Below, piece after piece: positions 30,209-36,613 of a stretch of DNA of 36,613 bases (position 1 is the first letter of the stretch; each line of letters starts with the position of its first letter). Location: positions 1 through 36,613 of the forward strand of contig CAKPUX010000018.1 of the NCBI GenBank assembly GCA_934193095.1, written 5' to 3'. Source of the stretch: an uncultured Dialister sp. Its GTDB lineage: Bacteria > Bacillota > Negativicutes > Veillonellales > Dialisteraceae. The notes beneath the pieces were generated by a model, which was not told the DNA's origin, ran no database searches, and was given only the letters and a program-made list of their open reading frames with translations. A program made the position numbers and the translations under genes.

Positions 30209-30721
30209 ACTTTGCTTTCATTTGGTTCAGGGTTCAGGGTTCAGGGCTCTCGTAGCGGCTTCGCCGCCTTTTTTATTGGGCGATGCTCGAAAGTGGTATT
30301 TTAGTCATGGGTTACCAGTCATAACAACGATACGAGTAGGCCCTTGGAGACGGAAGTCCCGCAGAGGGACTTCCGAGTTTGGCCTAATCCAAAGAGGCGC
30401 CTAGCCTGCCCATTAAGGCGCCTTCCTGTGAGGCCAAACGGCCCGCGCCAAAGGCGCAGGATAGAGTGCCTCGAAGAGGCACAACTCTACGCAGCGGTAT
30501 GAAAAACGATATGAGACGATCCGTCTTTCTTGCGTGTCATGAGGGCCGAAGTAGAGGGATCCTTCTTGCAGAGCGGTAAATCGTGAGCGAGGGAAAGGCA
30601 AAAAGGAAGCACCAAGGTGTCGTTTGAGTGAGGGCGTACGTGGGCATATGGCGGCAGTGCAATAAAGATCCCTCGGCTTCGCTCGGGATGACGGTATTTG
30701 GGGAGCGGATAGATTCACAAG
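30209..30721. repeat. Mixed repeats after terminator cassette 3
   Basis: (GGGTTCA)n array at 30223-30246, mini-terminator (30255-30274), then units shared with other gaps: 'gcgatgctcgaaagtggtat', CGCGCCAAAGGCGC, and the 'gatccctcggcttcgctcgg' unit. No gene is supported. Confidence 0.7.
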
Positions 30722-31985
30722 GGCGGCTTCGCCGCCTTTTTAGAAGATGGTATCCTCGTATCGCAGTCTTCCCCTCTAGGGGAAGGCTTATAAAGTCTCC
30801 ACGTCACCAGTCATTCCTTTGATAAGCGGGGAGTGGATCGTCTCACATATGTGGCATGAGATCCTTCGGCTCAGTCCTCACCTGTTCTGGTTAGGGCTTT
30901 TCACACATAGAGCGTTTTCGGCCGCTCAGGATGACGATACGCGAGGGCGGAAGGGCTCTCATCTGGGAGATACGTTGCGTGTTTTGGAACTAGCGGTGTT
31001 ATATTACGATACGAGTAGCCCCTTAGAGAAGGGGCGCGCCAAAGGCGCAGGATGGATCCACGAAGCGGTGTGAAAGACTATGTGAGGCTATCCGTCTTTC
31101 TCGAACGTCATCCCGACCGAAGTGGAGAGAGCTTTGTTGTATGGAAGCGGCTTCGCCGCCTTTTTTTATTGGGGGCGATGCCCGGAAGTGGCATTTAAGT
31201 CACCAGTCAATCCTACGATACGAGGGAAGGAATCGTCTCACATGCGTGGTGTCAGATCCTTCGACTCAGTCCCCACTTGTTCTGGCTGGGGTTTTTCTCA
31301 CATAGGGCGTTTTCGTCCGCTCAGGATGACGATACGCGAGGGCGGAAGGGCTCTCATCGGGGAGATACGTTGCATGTTTTGGAACTAGCGGTGTTATATT
31401 ACGATACGAGTAGCCCCTTAGAGAAGGGGCGCGCCAAAGGCGCAGGATGGATCCACGAAGCGGTGTGAAAAACTATGTGAGGCTACCCGTCTTCCTTGAA
31501 CGTCATCCCGACCGAAGTGGAGGGAGCTTTGTTGTATGGAAGCGGCTTCGCCGCCTTTTTAGAGGATGGTCTCCTCGTATCGCAGTCTTCCCCTCTAGGG
31601 GAAGGCTTATAAAGTCTCCAAGTCACCAGTCATTCCTTTGATAAGCGAGGAGTGGATCGTCTCACATATGTGGCATGCGATCCTTCGGCTCAGTCCCCAC
31701 TTGTTCTGGCTGGGGCTTTTCACACATAGAGCGTTTCCATCCGCTCAGGATGACGATACCGGGGGAGCGGATGGGCTCTTATTTGGGAGATATGTTGCGT
31801 GTTTTGGAACTAGCGGTGTTATATTACGATACGAGTAGCCCCTTAGAGAAGGGGCGCGCCAAAGGCGCAGGATGGATCCACGAAGCGGTGTGAAAAACTA
31901 TGTGAGGCTATCCGTCTTTCTTGAACGTCATCCCGACCGAAGTGGAGGGAGCTTTGTTGTATGGAGGCGGCTTCGCCGCCTTTTT
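30722..31985. repeat. Triplicated unit of about 395-425 bp
   Basis: Three imperfect tandem units start at 30722, 31147 and 31542, each opening with GCGGCTTCGCCGCC plus a T-run; the next mini-terminator (31966-31985) closes the set. Shared blocks include 'atcgtctcacatatgtgg', 'tccgctcaggatgacgatac', 'ttggaactagcggtgttata', AAGGGGCGCGCCAAAGGCGC and 'gcaggatggatccacgaagc'. Unit 2 lacks the CTTCCCCTCTAGGGGAAG segment found in units 1 and 3. Short ORFs inside recur only because the DNA is repeated. Confidence 0.85.
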
Positions 31986-32262
31986 AGAGAATGGTATCCT
32001 CGTATCGCAGCCTTCCCCTAGAGGGGAAGGTGCCCCGAAGGGGCGGATAGGGTGACTATGGTATGAAAGAGGATAATGAAAGCGGAAAGGGGCGCGGCAC
32101 ATGTGGAGAAAGCGTGAGTCATAGGCCGCGAACGAAAAAGATTTCTCGCTTACGCTCGAAATGACGATACGAAACCATCTGATGTCTTCCAGTCTTCTAG
32201 TCACTAGTCACCAGTCACCAGTCACTAGTCACTAGCTACTAGCTACTAGTCATCCGACATGG
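31986..32262. repeat. Repeat block before the PBP terminator
   Basis: CCTTCCCCTAGAGGGGAAGG, 'ggcggatagggtgactatgg', a 'ttctcgcttacgctcgaaat' unit, and a long inverted TGACTAG/TGACTGG array (32195-32250). No gene is supported. Confidence 0.7.
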
Positions 32263-32281
32263 CATCCATGATCCTCCACGC

Positions 32282-32317
32282 AAAAATCCCGCTATCTCTC
32301 AAGATAGCGGGATTTTT
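32282..32317 (-). terminator. Terminator of the PBP1A gene
   Basis: Perfect 16-bp stem AAAAATCCCGCTATCT (32282-32297) and AGATAGCGGGATTTTT (32302-32317) with a four-base loop, 17 bases after the minus-strand stop codon. Confidence 0.9.
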
Positions 32318-32333
32318 ATGGAGCCGTGAACTC

Positions 32334-34397
32334 TCAATTCGTCGGCTTATCTGTTCCCTCCTGCGGCTTCGCCGATGTTTTGCCGGTGATGCGGTCGAGG
32401 AGCTTGCTGCCTGCGGATTTCTTTTCCTTATCCTTCTTCTCTTTTTCTGCCTTGGCTTTGTCTTCTGCTTCCTTCTTCGCCTGCGCCTCGCGGGCTTTTG
32501 CCATTTCAGCACGTACAGAATCCGGAATATCGAAAGACTTCGACTTGTACTGACCGAGAGCCGCGCTCATGAAGTCGCGCCAGATGGCTGCCGGGATCGT
32601 ACCGCCGGTGTAGCCGGCATTGGTCGAGGTATCGTCGCCGATCCAGACTGCCGTAACGAGCTCCGGCGTGTAGCCGACGAACCATGCATCGTGCTCGTCA
32701 TCGGTGGTCCCTGTCTTGCCGGCTGCGGTGCGTCCGATGGCCGCATTGCCGCCGGTGCCTCTGGAAACGACCTCTTCCAGGATGCTCGTCAGGCGGTATA
32801 CCGCATTTTCACTCACGACCTGCTTGCCGGGAGCAGTCTGCGAATGGTCCTCGAGCACATTGCCATTGCGATCGACGACCTTCAGGATCGCCGTCGGCTT
32901 GACGAGCTTGCCGCCATTCGCAAAGACGCTATACGCCTTCGCCATATCGATCAGGGAGACGCCATTGGTCAGGCCGCCGATGGAGGCCGCGAGGTTGTTA
33001 TCATTTGCCTTGCCGTCCTTCACGAGGGTGGAAATGCCGCAGGCCTCCGCAGTAGCGAGGATCTTCGACATGCCGACCTTGTCTGCGAGGTCAATGGTCG
33101 GGATATTCATGGAATGTACGAGCGCTTCTTCGAGCGTCACCTTGCCGCCCGAGGTGCCGCCGTAGTTCTTCGGCGTCCAGCCGCCCGCATAGGTCTTTTT
33201 CTCATTGCTGATGGTATCGTAAGGGCTGTACTTGTTTTCAAACGCCGTCAGATACACGAACGGCTTGAAGGCCGAGCCCGGCTGACGGACCATCTGTGTC
33301 GCGCGGTTGAACTGGTCTTCGCCGCGTCCGCCGACCATGGCTTTGACATGGCCCGTACCTGTCTCGATGGTGACGAGCGCTCCCTGCGGCTGGGTGAGGC
33401 CCTTGCTGTTCTTATTCCCTTTCGGCAGCTCGGCGGCGAGTGCCTTCTCCGCTTCCTTCTGCATGTCGAGATTCAGCGTGGTGTAGACCTGCAGTCCTTC
33501 TTTGTAGATCGCATCCGAGTCATACTTGTCGCTGATGGACTGGATGACATAGTTGATGAAATACTGCGCGGTCCCCGCACCGGATTTTCCTTTGTCCTGC
33601 TTAGCCAGATGCACATCGGCCGCTTTCGCCGCCTGTGCGTCCGCTGCGGAAATGTAGCCGTACTTCGCCATCTGATCGAGTACGATGCCCTGACGGTACT
33701 TGGCTGCTTCCAGACTGCGGAAAGGCGAGTAATAGTTCGGACTGTTCGGAAGGCCTGCCAGCATCGCACACTGCGAGAGCGAGAGATCCTTCACATCCTT
33801 CCCGAAATACACATGCGCCGCGGTCTGGATGCCATAGCAGCCCTGACCGAAATAGATCTGGTTCATGTACATTTCCAGGATCTGCTTCTTGGTGTACTTG
33901 CTTTCGATCTCAAAAGCCAGCACCACTTCGAGCAGCTTTCTTTTCAGCGTCTGCTCCTGCGTGAGGAAGGCATTGCGTGCGAGCTGCTGGGTGATGGTCG
34001 AACCGCCCTGCCCTGTCGCATTGCCGCTCGTCAGATTCGCAAAGACCGCACGCAGGATGCCGCGCGGATCGACGCCATGATGCTCATAGAAACGCACATC
34101 CTCGGCCGCGACGAATGCATTCTGCAGATTCTGCGGCACCTGAGAGATCGGCACCGGGATGCGGTTCTCTTCCGCATGGACGGTCGTGATGAGCCGTCCC
34201 TTGTCATCATAGATGCGCGAGGACGCATTTGGCGTGATGTTTCCTGCCACGTCCGGCAGATGGCTCGAGACAGACACAAAAAATCCGGCCGCCGCGCCCG
34301 CGACTGCGATGAAGCAGATCACGAAGAGAAAGACCAGCACTTTCTTGAAAGTGGATCGCTTCTTCGGTTGCTCCCTGCGAATATCTGAATTCTTCAT
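32334..34397 (-). CDS. Class A penicillin-binding protein (PBP1A type)
   Basis: 687 residues. It polymerises and cross-links peptidoglycan at the outer face of the inner membrane. A short cytoplasmic tail and one membrane span (about 19-42) precede the GT51 glycosyltransferase: AAEDVRFYEHHGVD (97-110, catalytic E99), GQGGSTITQQLARN (129-142) and KKQILEMYMNQIYFG. The transpeptidase has SAFKP (375-379, catalytic S375), SMN (429-431) and KTGTT (561-565). All catalytic residues are intact. The C-terminal 60 residues are Lys/Glu/Ala-rich and probably disordered or coiled. ATG 34397 has AGGAG upstream. It has its own extended -10 promoter and terminator, and an L,D-transpeptidase gene lies upstream on the same strand. 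Confidence 0.95.
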   Translation of the reverse strand: MKNSDIRREQPKKRSTFKKVLVFLFVICFIAVAGAAAGFFVSVSSHLPDVAGNITPNASSRIYDDKGRLITTVHAEENRIPVPISQVPQNLQNAFVAAEDVRFYEHHGVDPRGILRAVFANLTSGNATGQGGSTITQQLARNAFLTQEQTLKRKLLEVVLAFEIESKYTKKQILEMYMNQIYFGQGCYGIQTAAHVYFGKDVKDLSLSQCAMLAGLPNSPNYYSPFRSLEAAKYRQGIVLDQMAKYGYISAADAQAAKAADVHLAKQDKGKSGAGTAQYFINYVIQSISDKYDSDAIYKEGLQVYTTLNLDMQKEAEKALAAELPKGNKNSKGLTQPQGALVTIETGTGHVKAMVGGRGEDQFNRATQMVRQPGSAFKPFVYLTAFENKYSPYDTISNEKKTYAGGWTPKNYGGTSGGKVTLEEALVHSMNIPTIDLADKVGMSKILATAEACGISTLVKDGKANDNNLAASIGGLTNGVSLIDMAKAYSVFANGGKLVKPTAILKVVDRNGNVLEDHSQTAPGKQVVSENAVYRLTSILEEVVSRGTGGNAAIGRTAAGKTGTTDDEHDAWFVGYTPELVTAVWIGDDTSTNAGYTGGTIPAAIWRDFMSAALGQYKSKSFDIPDSVRAEMAKAREAQAKKEAEDKAKAEKEKKDKEKKSAGSKLLDRITGKTSAKPQEGTDKPTN

Positions 34398-34424
34398 AGA
34401 TCGCTCCTGTGATCGAAAATGTAA

Positions 34425-34485
34425 ATTGCGTTCTTCCTATTTCATCCAAAAACGCAATGGGCATACAAGTACCTATATTATAACA
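34425..34485 (-). promoter_or_regulatory. Promoter and leader hairpin of the PBP1A gene
   Basis: Minus strand extended -10 TGTTATAAT (34477-34485), no clear -35. In the leader, ATTGCGTT (34425-34432) and AACGCAAT (34451-34458) form an 8-bp inverted repeat, a possible RNA hairpin or protein site. Confidence 0.5.
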
Positions 34486-34494
34486 CAGGTTGGA

Positions 34495-34815
34495 AATGAG
34501 AAACAGGAACAGGACCGCCCGTGGAGCGTGCCGCTCTTTGAGCATTTCAAAGCCTTTCTTGCACGAAACATGCGAAATGGCGGAGCGGTGCAAATATATA
34601 TGAGGCGATGCCCGAAGGTCTTATGAGATGACGCGATTCTCGCATCGTCATCTAAAATGCGGCGCTCGGGTGCTTTCGTTAGCAGTGATTTATGCAAAAA
34701 TGTTTTCCCATCTGCATCACCCGCCTTTCATACCGCTAGTGCCCTATCCGCCCCTTCATCTTGCTTCTCTCGAAATGACGATACGAGAAAGTCACCAATC
34801 CCTAGCCACTAATCC
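34495..34815. repeat. Repeat fragments between PBP1A and L,D-transpeptidase genes
   Basis: 'ggaaatgagaaacaggaac', 'gcgatgcccgaaggtcttat', 'gggtgctttcgttagcagtg' (as near 14762), a truncated CTTTCATACCGCTAGTGCCC unit cut after CGCCCCTTC, and a short CTAGCCACTAATCCC array. No gene is supported. Confidence 0.6.
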
Positions 34816-34830
34816 CTCCTCATCAGCATC

Positions 34831-34861
34831 AAAAAGATCCGCTCCTTCCGGAGCGGATCTT
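34831..34861 (-). terminator. Terminator of the L,D-transpeptidase gene
   Basis: AAGATCCGCTCC (34834-34845) with GGAGCGGATCTT (34850-34861), five A on the left giving a T-run for the minus strand. It abuts the stop codon. Confidence 0.88.
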
Positions 34862-34862
34862 C

Positions 34863-35855
34863 TCATTCCAGTATGAAATTGTGCTTCTCATCCAGATGCC
34901 CCGTGAGGCGAAAAAGCGCCGGCGCATCACTCGCATCGATATATATGTATTTTCCTCTCTTGAGGCCGGGTGCCTTTCCGAAGGTGGTGGTGAAACGCTT
35001 CCAGTTCGGCGACCACTCCGTGCGGATGCCGGCGGCCTTCGCGACGGCCATCACGGGAAGATACACGTGTCCGTCCTTGCCATAGGCGTGAACATCGAGC
35101 AGCTCTCCTTTGAGATACAGGTCATAGACCTTTGCCACATAGCGAGGCTGTCCGTCCGAACGGTCGATCGCCTGCTGGATGCTCGCATCATCGGCAAGAC
35201 CGCCCGCCCCCAGCTCCGCCAGCTTCTTTCTGACATCAGAGATCTCGAGCGGCTCTCGCCCATAGCCGTCAGGGTATACGTAGTAAACAACGGTTTTGTC
35301 CGGATCCATCTCTGCCACGACACGTTCATACTTGATGTCGACAGGGATCCCCTTCACGATGTGATCGAAGAGGTCTTCGACATCCTTCTCGTACATGCGA
35401 ACACAGCCATGGGATGCGTAGCCGCCGATGGAGGACGGCACATTCGTCCCATGGATCCCATAATTACCGCCGATCCCGATCCAGCGGTAGCCAAGCGGAC
35501 AGTCCGGCCCCGACGGCACCTCGGTCTTCGGATCATCCGGATCGACCCAGGTCGGATTGATCTCCATATCGACCACCTTGCGCCGCCCGGTCGGTGTCGG
35601 AGAATCCGGCTTGCCCGGTGCGACAGGATACATGCGGATGCCGACGTCTCCCTGATACAGGGTGAGAAGGCGGCTCGCCAGATTGATCTCGATCCGCTTG
35701 TCCTCGAACGCCGGTCTCTTCAGCGTGTCTTCCGCTTTTCCTTGCGTCGCTACCGCCTGAGCAAGGAGCTGGGCGCCCGCATTGTCCTTCGCATCGGAAA
35801 CCAAAGGCATGACACTGGCGGCGCAGAGCGCCATGGTCATGAGTACTTTTTTCAA
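34863..35855 (-). CDS. Exported L,D-transpeptidase (YkuD family)
   Basis: 330 residues. It makes 3-3 peptidoglycan cross-links or attaches proteins to the wall, outside the inner membrane. Start is a TTG at 35855 with AAAGGTGGG about 9 bases upstream (a second TTG directly precedes it). MKKVLMTMALCAASVMPLVS DA is the signal peptide. The YkuD domain spans about 52-175, with GIHGTN (H135) and ASHGCVRM (149-153: H149, catalytic C151, R153), all intact. The C-terminal 90 residues (YVAKVYDLYLKGELLDVHAY, GHVYLPVMAVAKAAGIRTEW) resemble a copper-amine-oxidase N-like stalk domain, common in Negativicutes surface proteins. Own promoter and terminator. Confidence 0.9.
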   Translation of the reverse strand: MKKVLMTMALCAASVMPLVSDAKDNAGAQLLAQAVATQGKAEDTLKRPAFEDKRIEINLASRLLTLYQGDVGIRMYPVAPGKPDSPTPTGRRKVVDMEINPTWVDPDDPKTEVPSGPDCPLGYRWIGIGGNYGIHGTNVPSSIGGYASHGCVRMYEKDVEDLFDHIVKGIPVDIKYERVVAEMDPDKTVVYYVYPDGYGREPLEISDVRKKLAELGAGGLADDASIQQAIDRSDGQPRYVAKVYDLYLKGELLDVHAYGKDGHVYLPVMAVAKAAGIRTEWSPNWKRFTTTFGKAPGLKRGKYIYIDASDAPALFRLTGHLDEKHNFILE

Positions 35856-35889
35856 CAAAGAAATCCCACCTTTGCATTGATTTCTCTTT

Positions 35890-35917
35890 ATTATAACATG
35901 TCGCATATAAGGTGCAA
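35890..35917 (-). promoter_or_regulatory. Promoter of the L,D-transpeptidase gene
   Basis: Minus strand TTGCAC (35912-35917), 16-base spacer, TATAAT (35890-35895) with an upstream TG (extended -10). Confidence 0.7.
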
Positions 35918-36231
35918 GGCGCGGGGTGAGTCCGTGGGACGTTCTGCCCTTTGACCCTTCGCGAAAGAGGTTTAGCGGGTTCTGTAGGTTCTACGGGTTC
36001 TATAGGTTCTACGGGGGTGGTGCGGCGCATAAAAATCAGAAGCGCCGCGAAGTGATATATGGGGTATTGGGACGCTATATGAATTGTGCGTCCCTTCCAC
36101 CCCCTCTGAACCCATTGAACCCATTGAACCTGACGGCCGACTTTCATCGTAAGGGGCTGCTCAGCTGGGAGGAGTTCTTTGAAACCCAATCCCCAGTCAC
36201 TAGCCACTAGTCACTAGTCCCCAACTATCAA
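35918..36231. repeat. Intergenic repeats before the prepilin-like gene
   Basis: Degenerate GGGTTAGCCCGTGGGGCG unit at 35923-35942, a 9-base array (GGTTCTACG / GGTTCTATA) at about 35975-36015, 'ggtgcggcgcataaaaatc', CCATTGAAC repeats at 36110-36128, and a TGACTAG-type array that ends on the minus-strand stop codon at 36232. No gene is supported. Confidence 0.65.
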
Positions 36232-36594
36232 TCACCGATCCACCAGCGTCTCGGCTCGGTAGGTCTCCCCGCTTTCATGTGTGACTTCACAGGAAAGACG
36301 GATGACGGCGGCTCCCTCTACTGCGGTCTCTTCCTGATGGAGATCTACGCGGTACGTTCTCCCATTCCTTACCACGTCTCCTTTTGAGATGGAAAGCGGC
36401 GTACCAAAGCGCACCGCCGCTTTCCCCTGCTCCAGCGCTTCCTGTACAATGAGCGCTTCATCGGTCGCGATCTCCATCCTGACCTCCCGGCGCATCGCCT
36501 GCAAAAGCGTCAGCGCGACGCTGCCGGCAAGGATCAGGATGACCGTGATCCCTGCGAGTGCCCAGACCATGAGGAAGCCGCGATGTGTTTTCAT
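36232..36594 (-). CDS. Prepilin-like membrane protein (minor pseudopilin candidate)
   Basis: 120 residues. A short basic leader MKTHRG is followed by FLMVWALAGITVILILAGSV, a 20-residue hydrophobic helix, and then a polar helix and beta-rich C-terminus (RREVRMEIATDEALIVQEAL, RNGRTYRVDLHQEETAVEGA). The G-F junction after a basic leader fits prepilin-peptidase cleavage, but the usual Glu at position 5 of the mature helix is Trp here, as can occur in GspK/ComGG-like minor pseudopilins. It is probably part of a type IV pilus or competence cluster continuing beyond the right edge, which cannot be seen. ATG 36594 has AAGGAGG immediately upstream. The TGA stop starts a repeat array. Confidence 0.65.
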   Translation of the reverse strand: MKTHRGFLMVWALAGITVILILAGSVALTLLQAMRREVRMEIATDEALIVQEALEQGKAAVRFGTPLSISKGDVVRNGRTYRVDLHQEETAVEGAAVIRLSCEVTHESGETYRAETLVDR

Positions 36595-36613
36595 TTTGCC
36601 TCCTTAGGGAAAG

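Noticed and set aside
30819..31893. Repeated small ORFs (84, 63 and 72 codons) ending in the same peptide
   Set aside because: They recur because the DNA is triplicated. Frames differ between units, blocks carry insertions or deletions that are not multiples of three, and no ribosome sites are seen.
32259..34388. 709-codon open frame on the plus strand
   Set aside because: It is the antisense shadow of the PBP1A gene, whose motifs are all intact; no ribosome site and arginine/leucine-rich random composition.

Overview
The window looks like a chromosomal segment of a gut or oral Negativicutes bacterium; Dialister or a close Veillonellales relative is my best guess, not proven. The signs are moderate-to-high GC coding DNA, strong AGGAGG-type ribosome sites with occasional TTG starts, T-box regulation, a DUF2232 membrane protein, class A PBP and YkuD enzymes of Gram-positive ancestry, and a very heavy load of dispersed intergenic repeats. 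No rRNA, tRNA, CRISPR array or complete insertion sequence was found.

Layout. 1-2.7 kb (minus): adenylosuccinate lyase (purB, cut by the left edge), overlapped by an FAD-dependent dehydrogenase. 3.1-6.4 kb (plus): a TetR regulator, an M15 peptidase and a TrmA/RlmD-type RNA methyltransferase. 6.4-9.7 kb is an accessory patch: a RhuM-family gene, then an HxlR regulator divergent from a double SnoaL-like protein and a PNPOx-like flavoprotein, which share operator-like sequences. 9.8-11.7 kb: a LysR regulator divergent from a metallo-beta-lactamase-fold hydrolase. 11.8-14.7 kb: trpS and an unusual aroB. 15.7-19.0 kb: an opine-dehydrogenase-like enzyme, an exported protein and a tandem HTH protein. 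19.4-26.6 kb (minus): a DtxR/FeoA metal regulator, a PEP mutase/isocitrate lyase-family enzyme behind a partly duplicated T-box, DUF2232, a GIY-YIG protein, an Eis-like acetyltransferase and a DUF2156 protein. 27.0-30.2 kb: an ADP-ribosylglycohydrolase-like protein with altered metal ligands behind a long structured leader, a LuxR regulator and a divergent flavin reductase. 32.3-36.6 kb (minus): PBP1A, an L,D-transpeptidase and a prepilin-like protein.

Most genes are housekeeping or single-gene units with their own promoter and terminator. Peptidoglycan enzymes (PBP1A, L,D-transpeptidase, M15 peptidase) and small regulator/target pairs (HxlR-SnoaL/PNPOx, LysR-MBL, LuxR-flavin reductase) are the main functional themes.

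The most unusual layer is intergenic. Almost every gap over 300 bases is filled with repeats: 7-base arrays that often begin on a stop codon, telomere-like GGGTTCA arrays, a hairpin-plus-T-run mini-terminator in seven copies, a 17-bp stem terminator cassette in three copies, a composite module in three copies, a non-coding element with a 17-bp terminal inverted repeat in two copies (one nested in another repeat with a target duplication), a second small MITE family, and a triplicated unit of about 400 bp at 30.7-32.0 kb.
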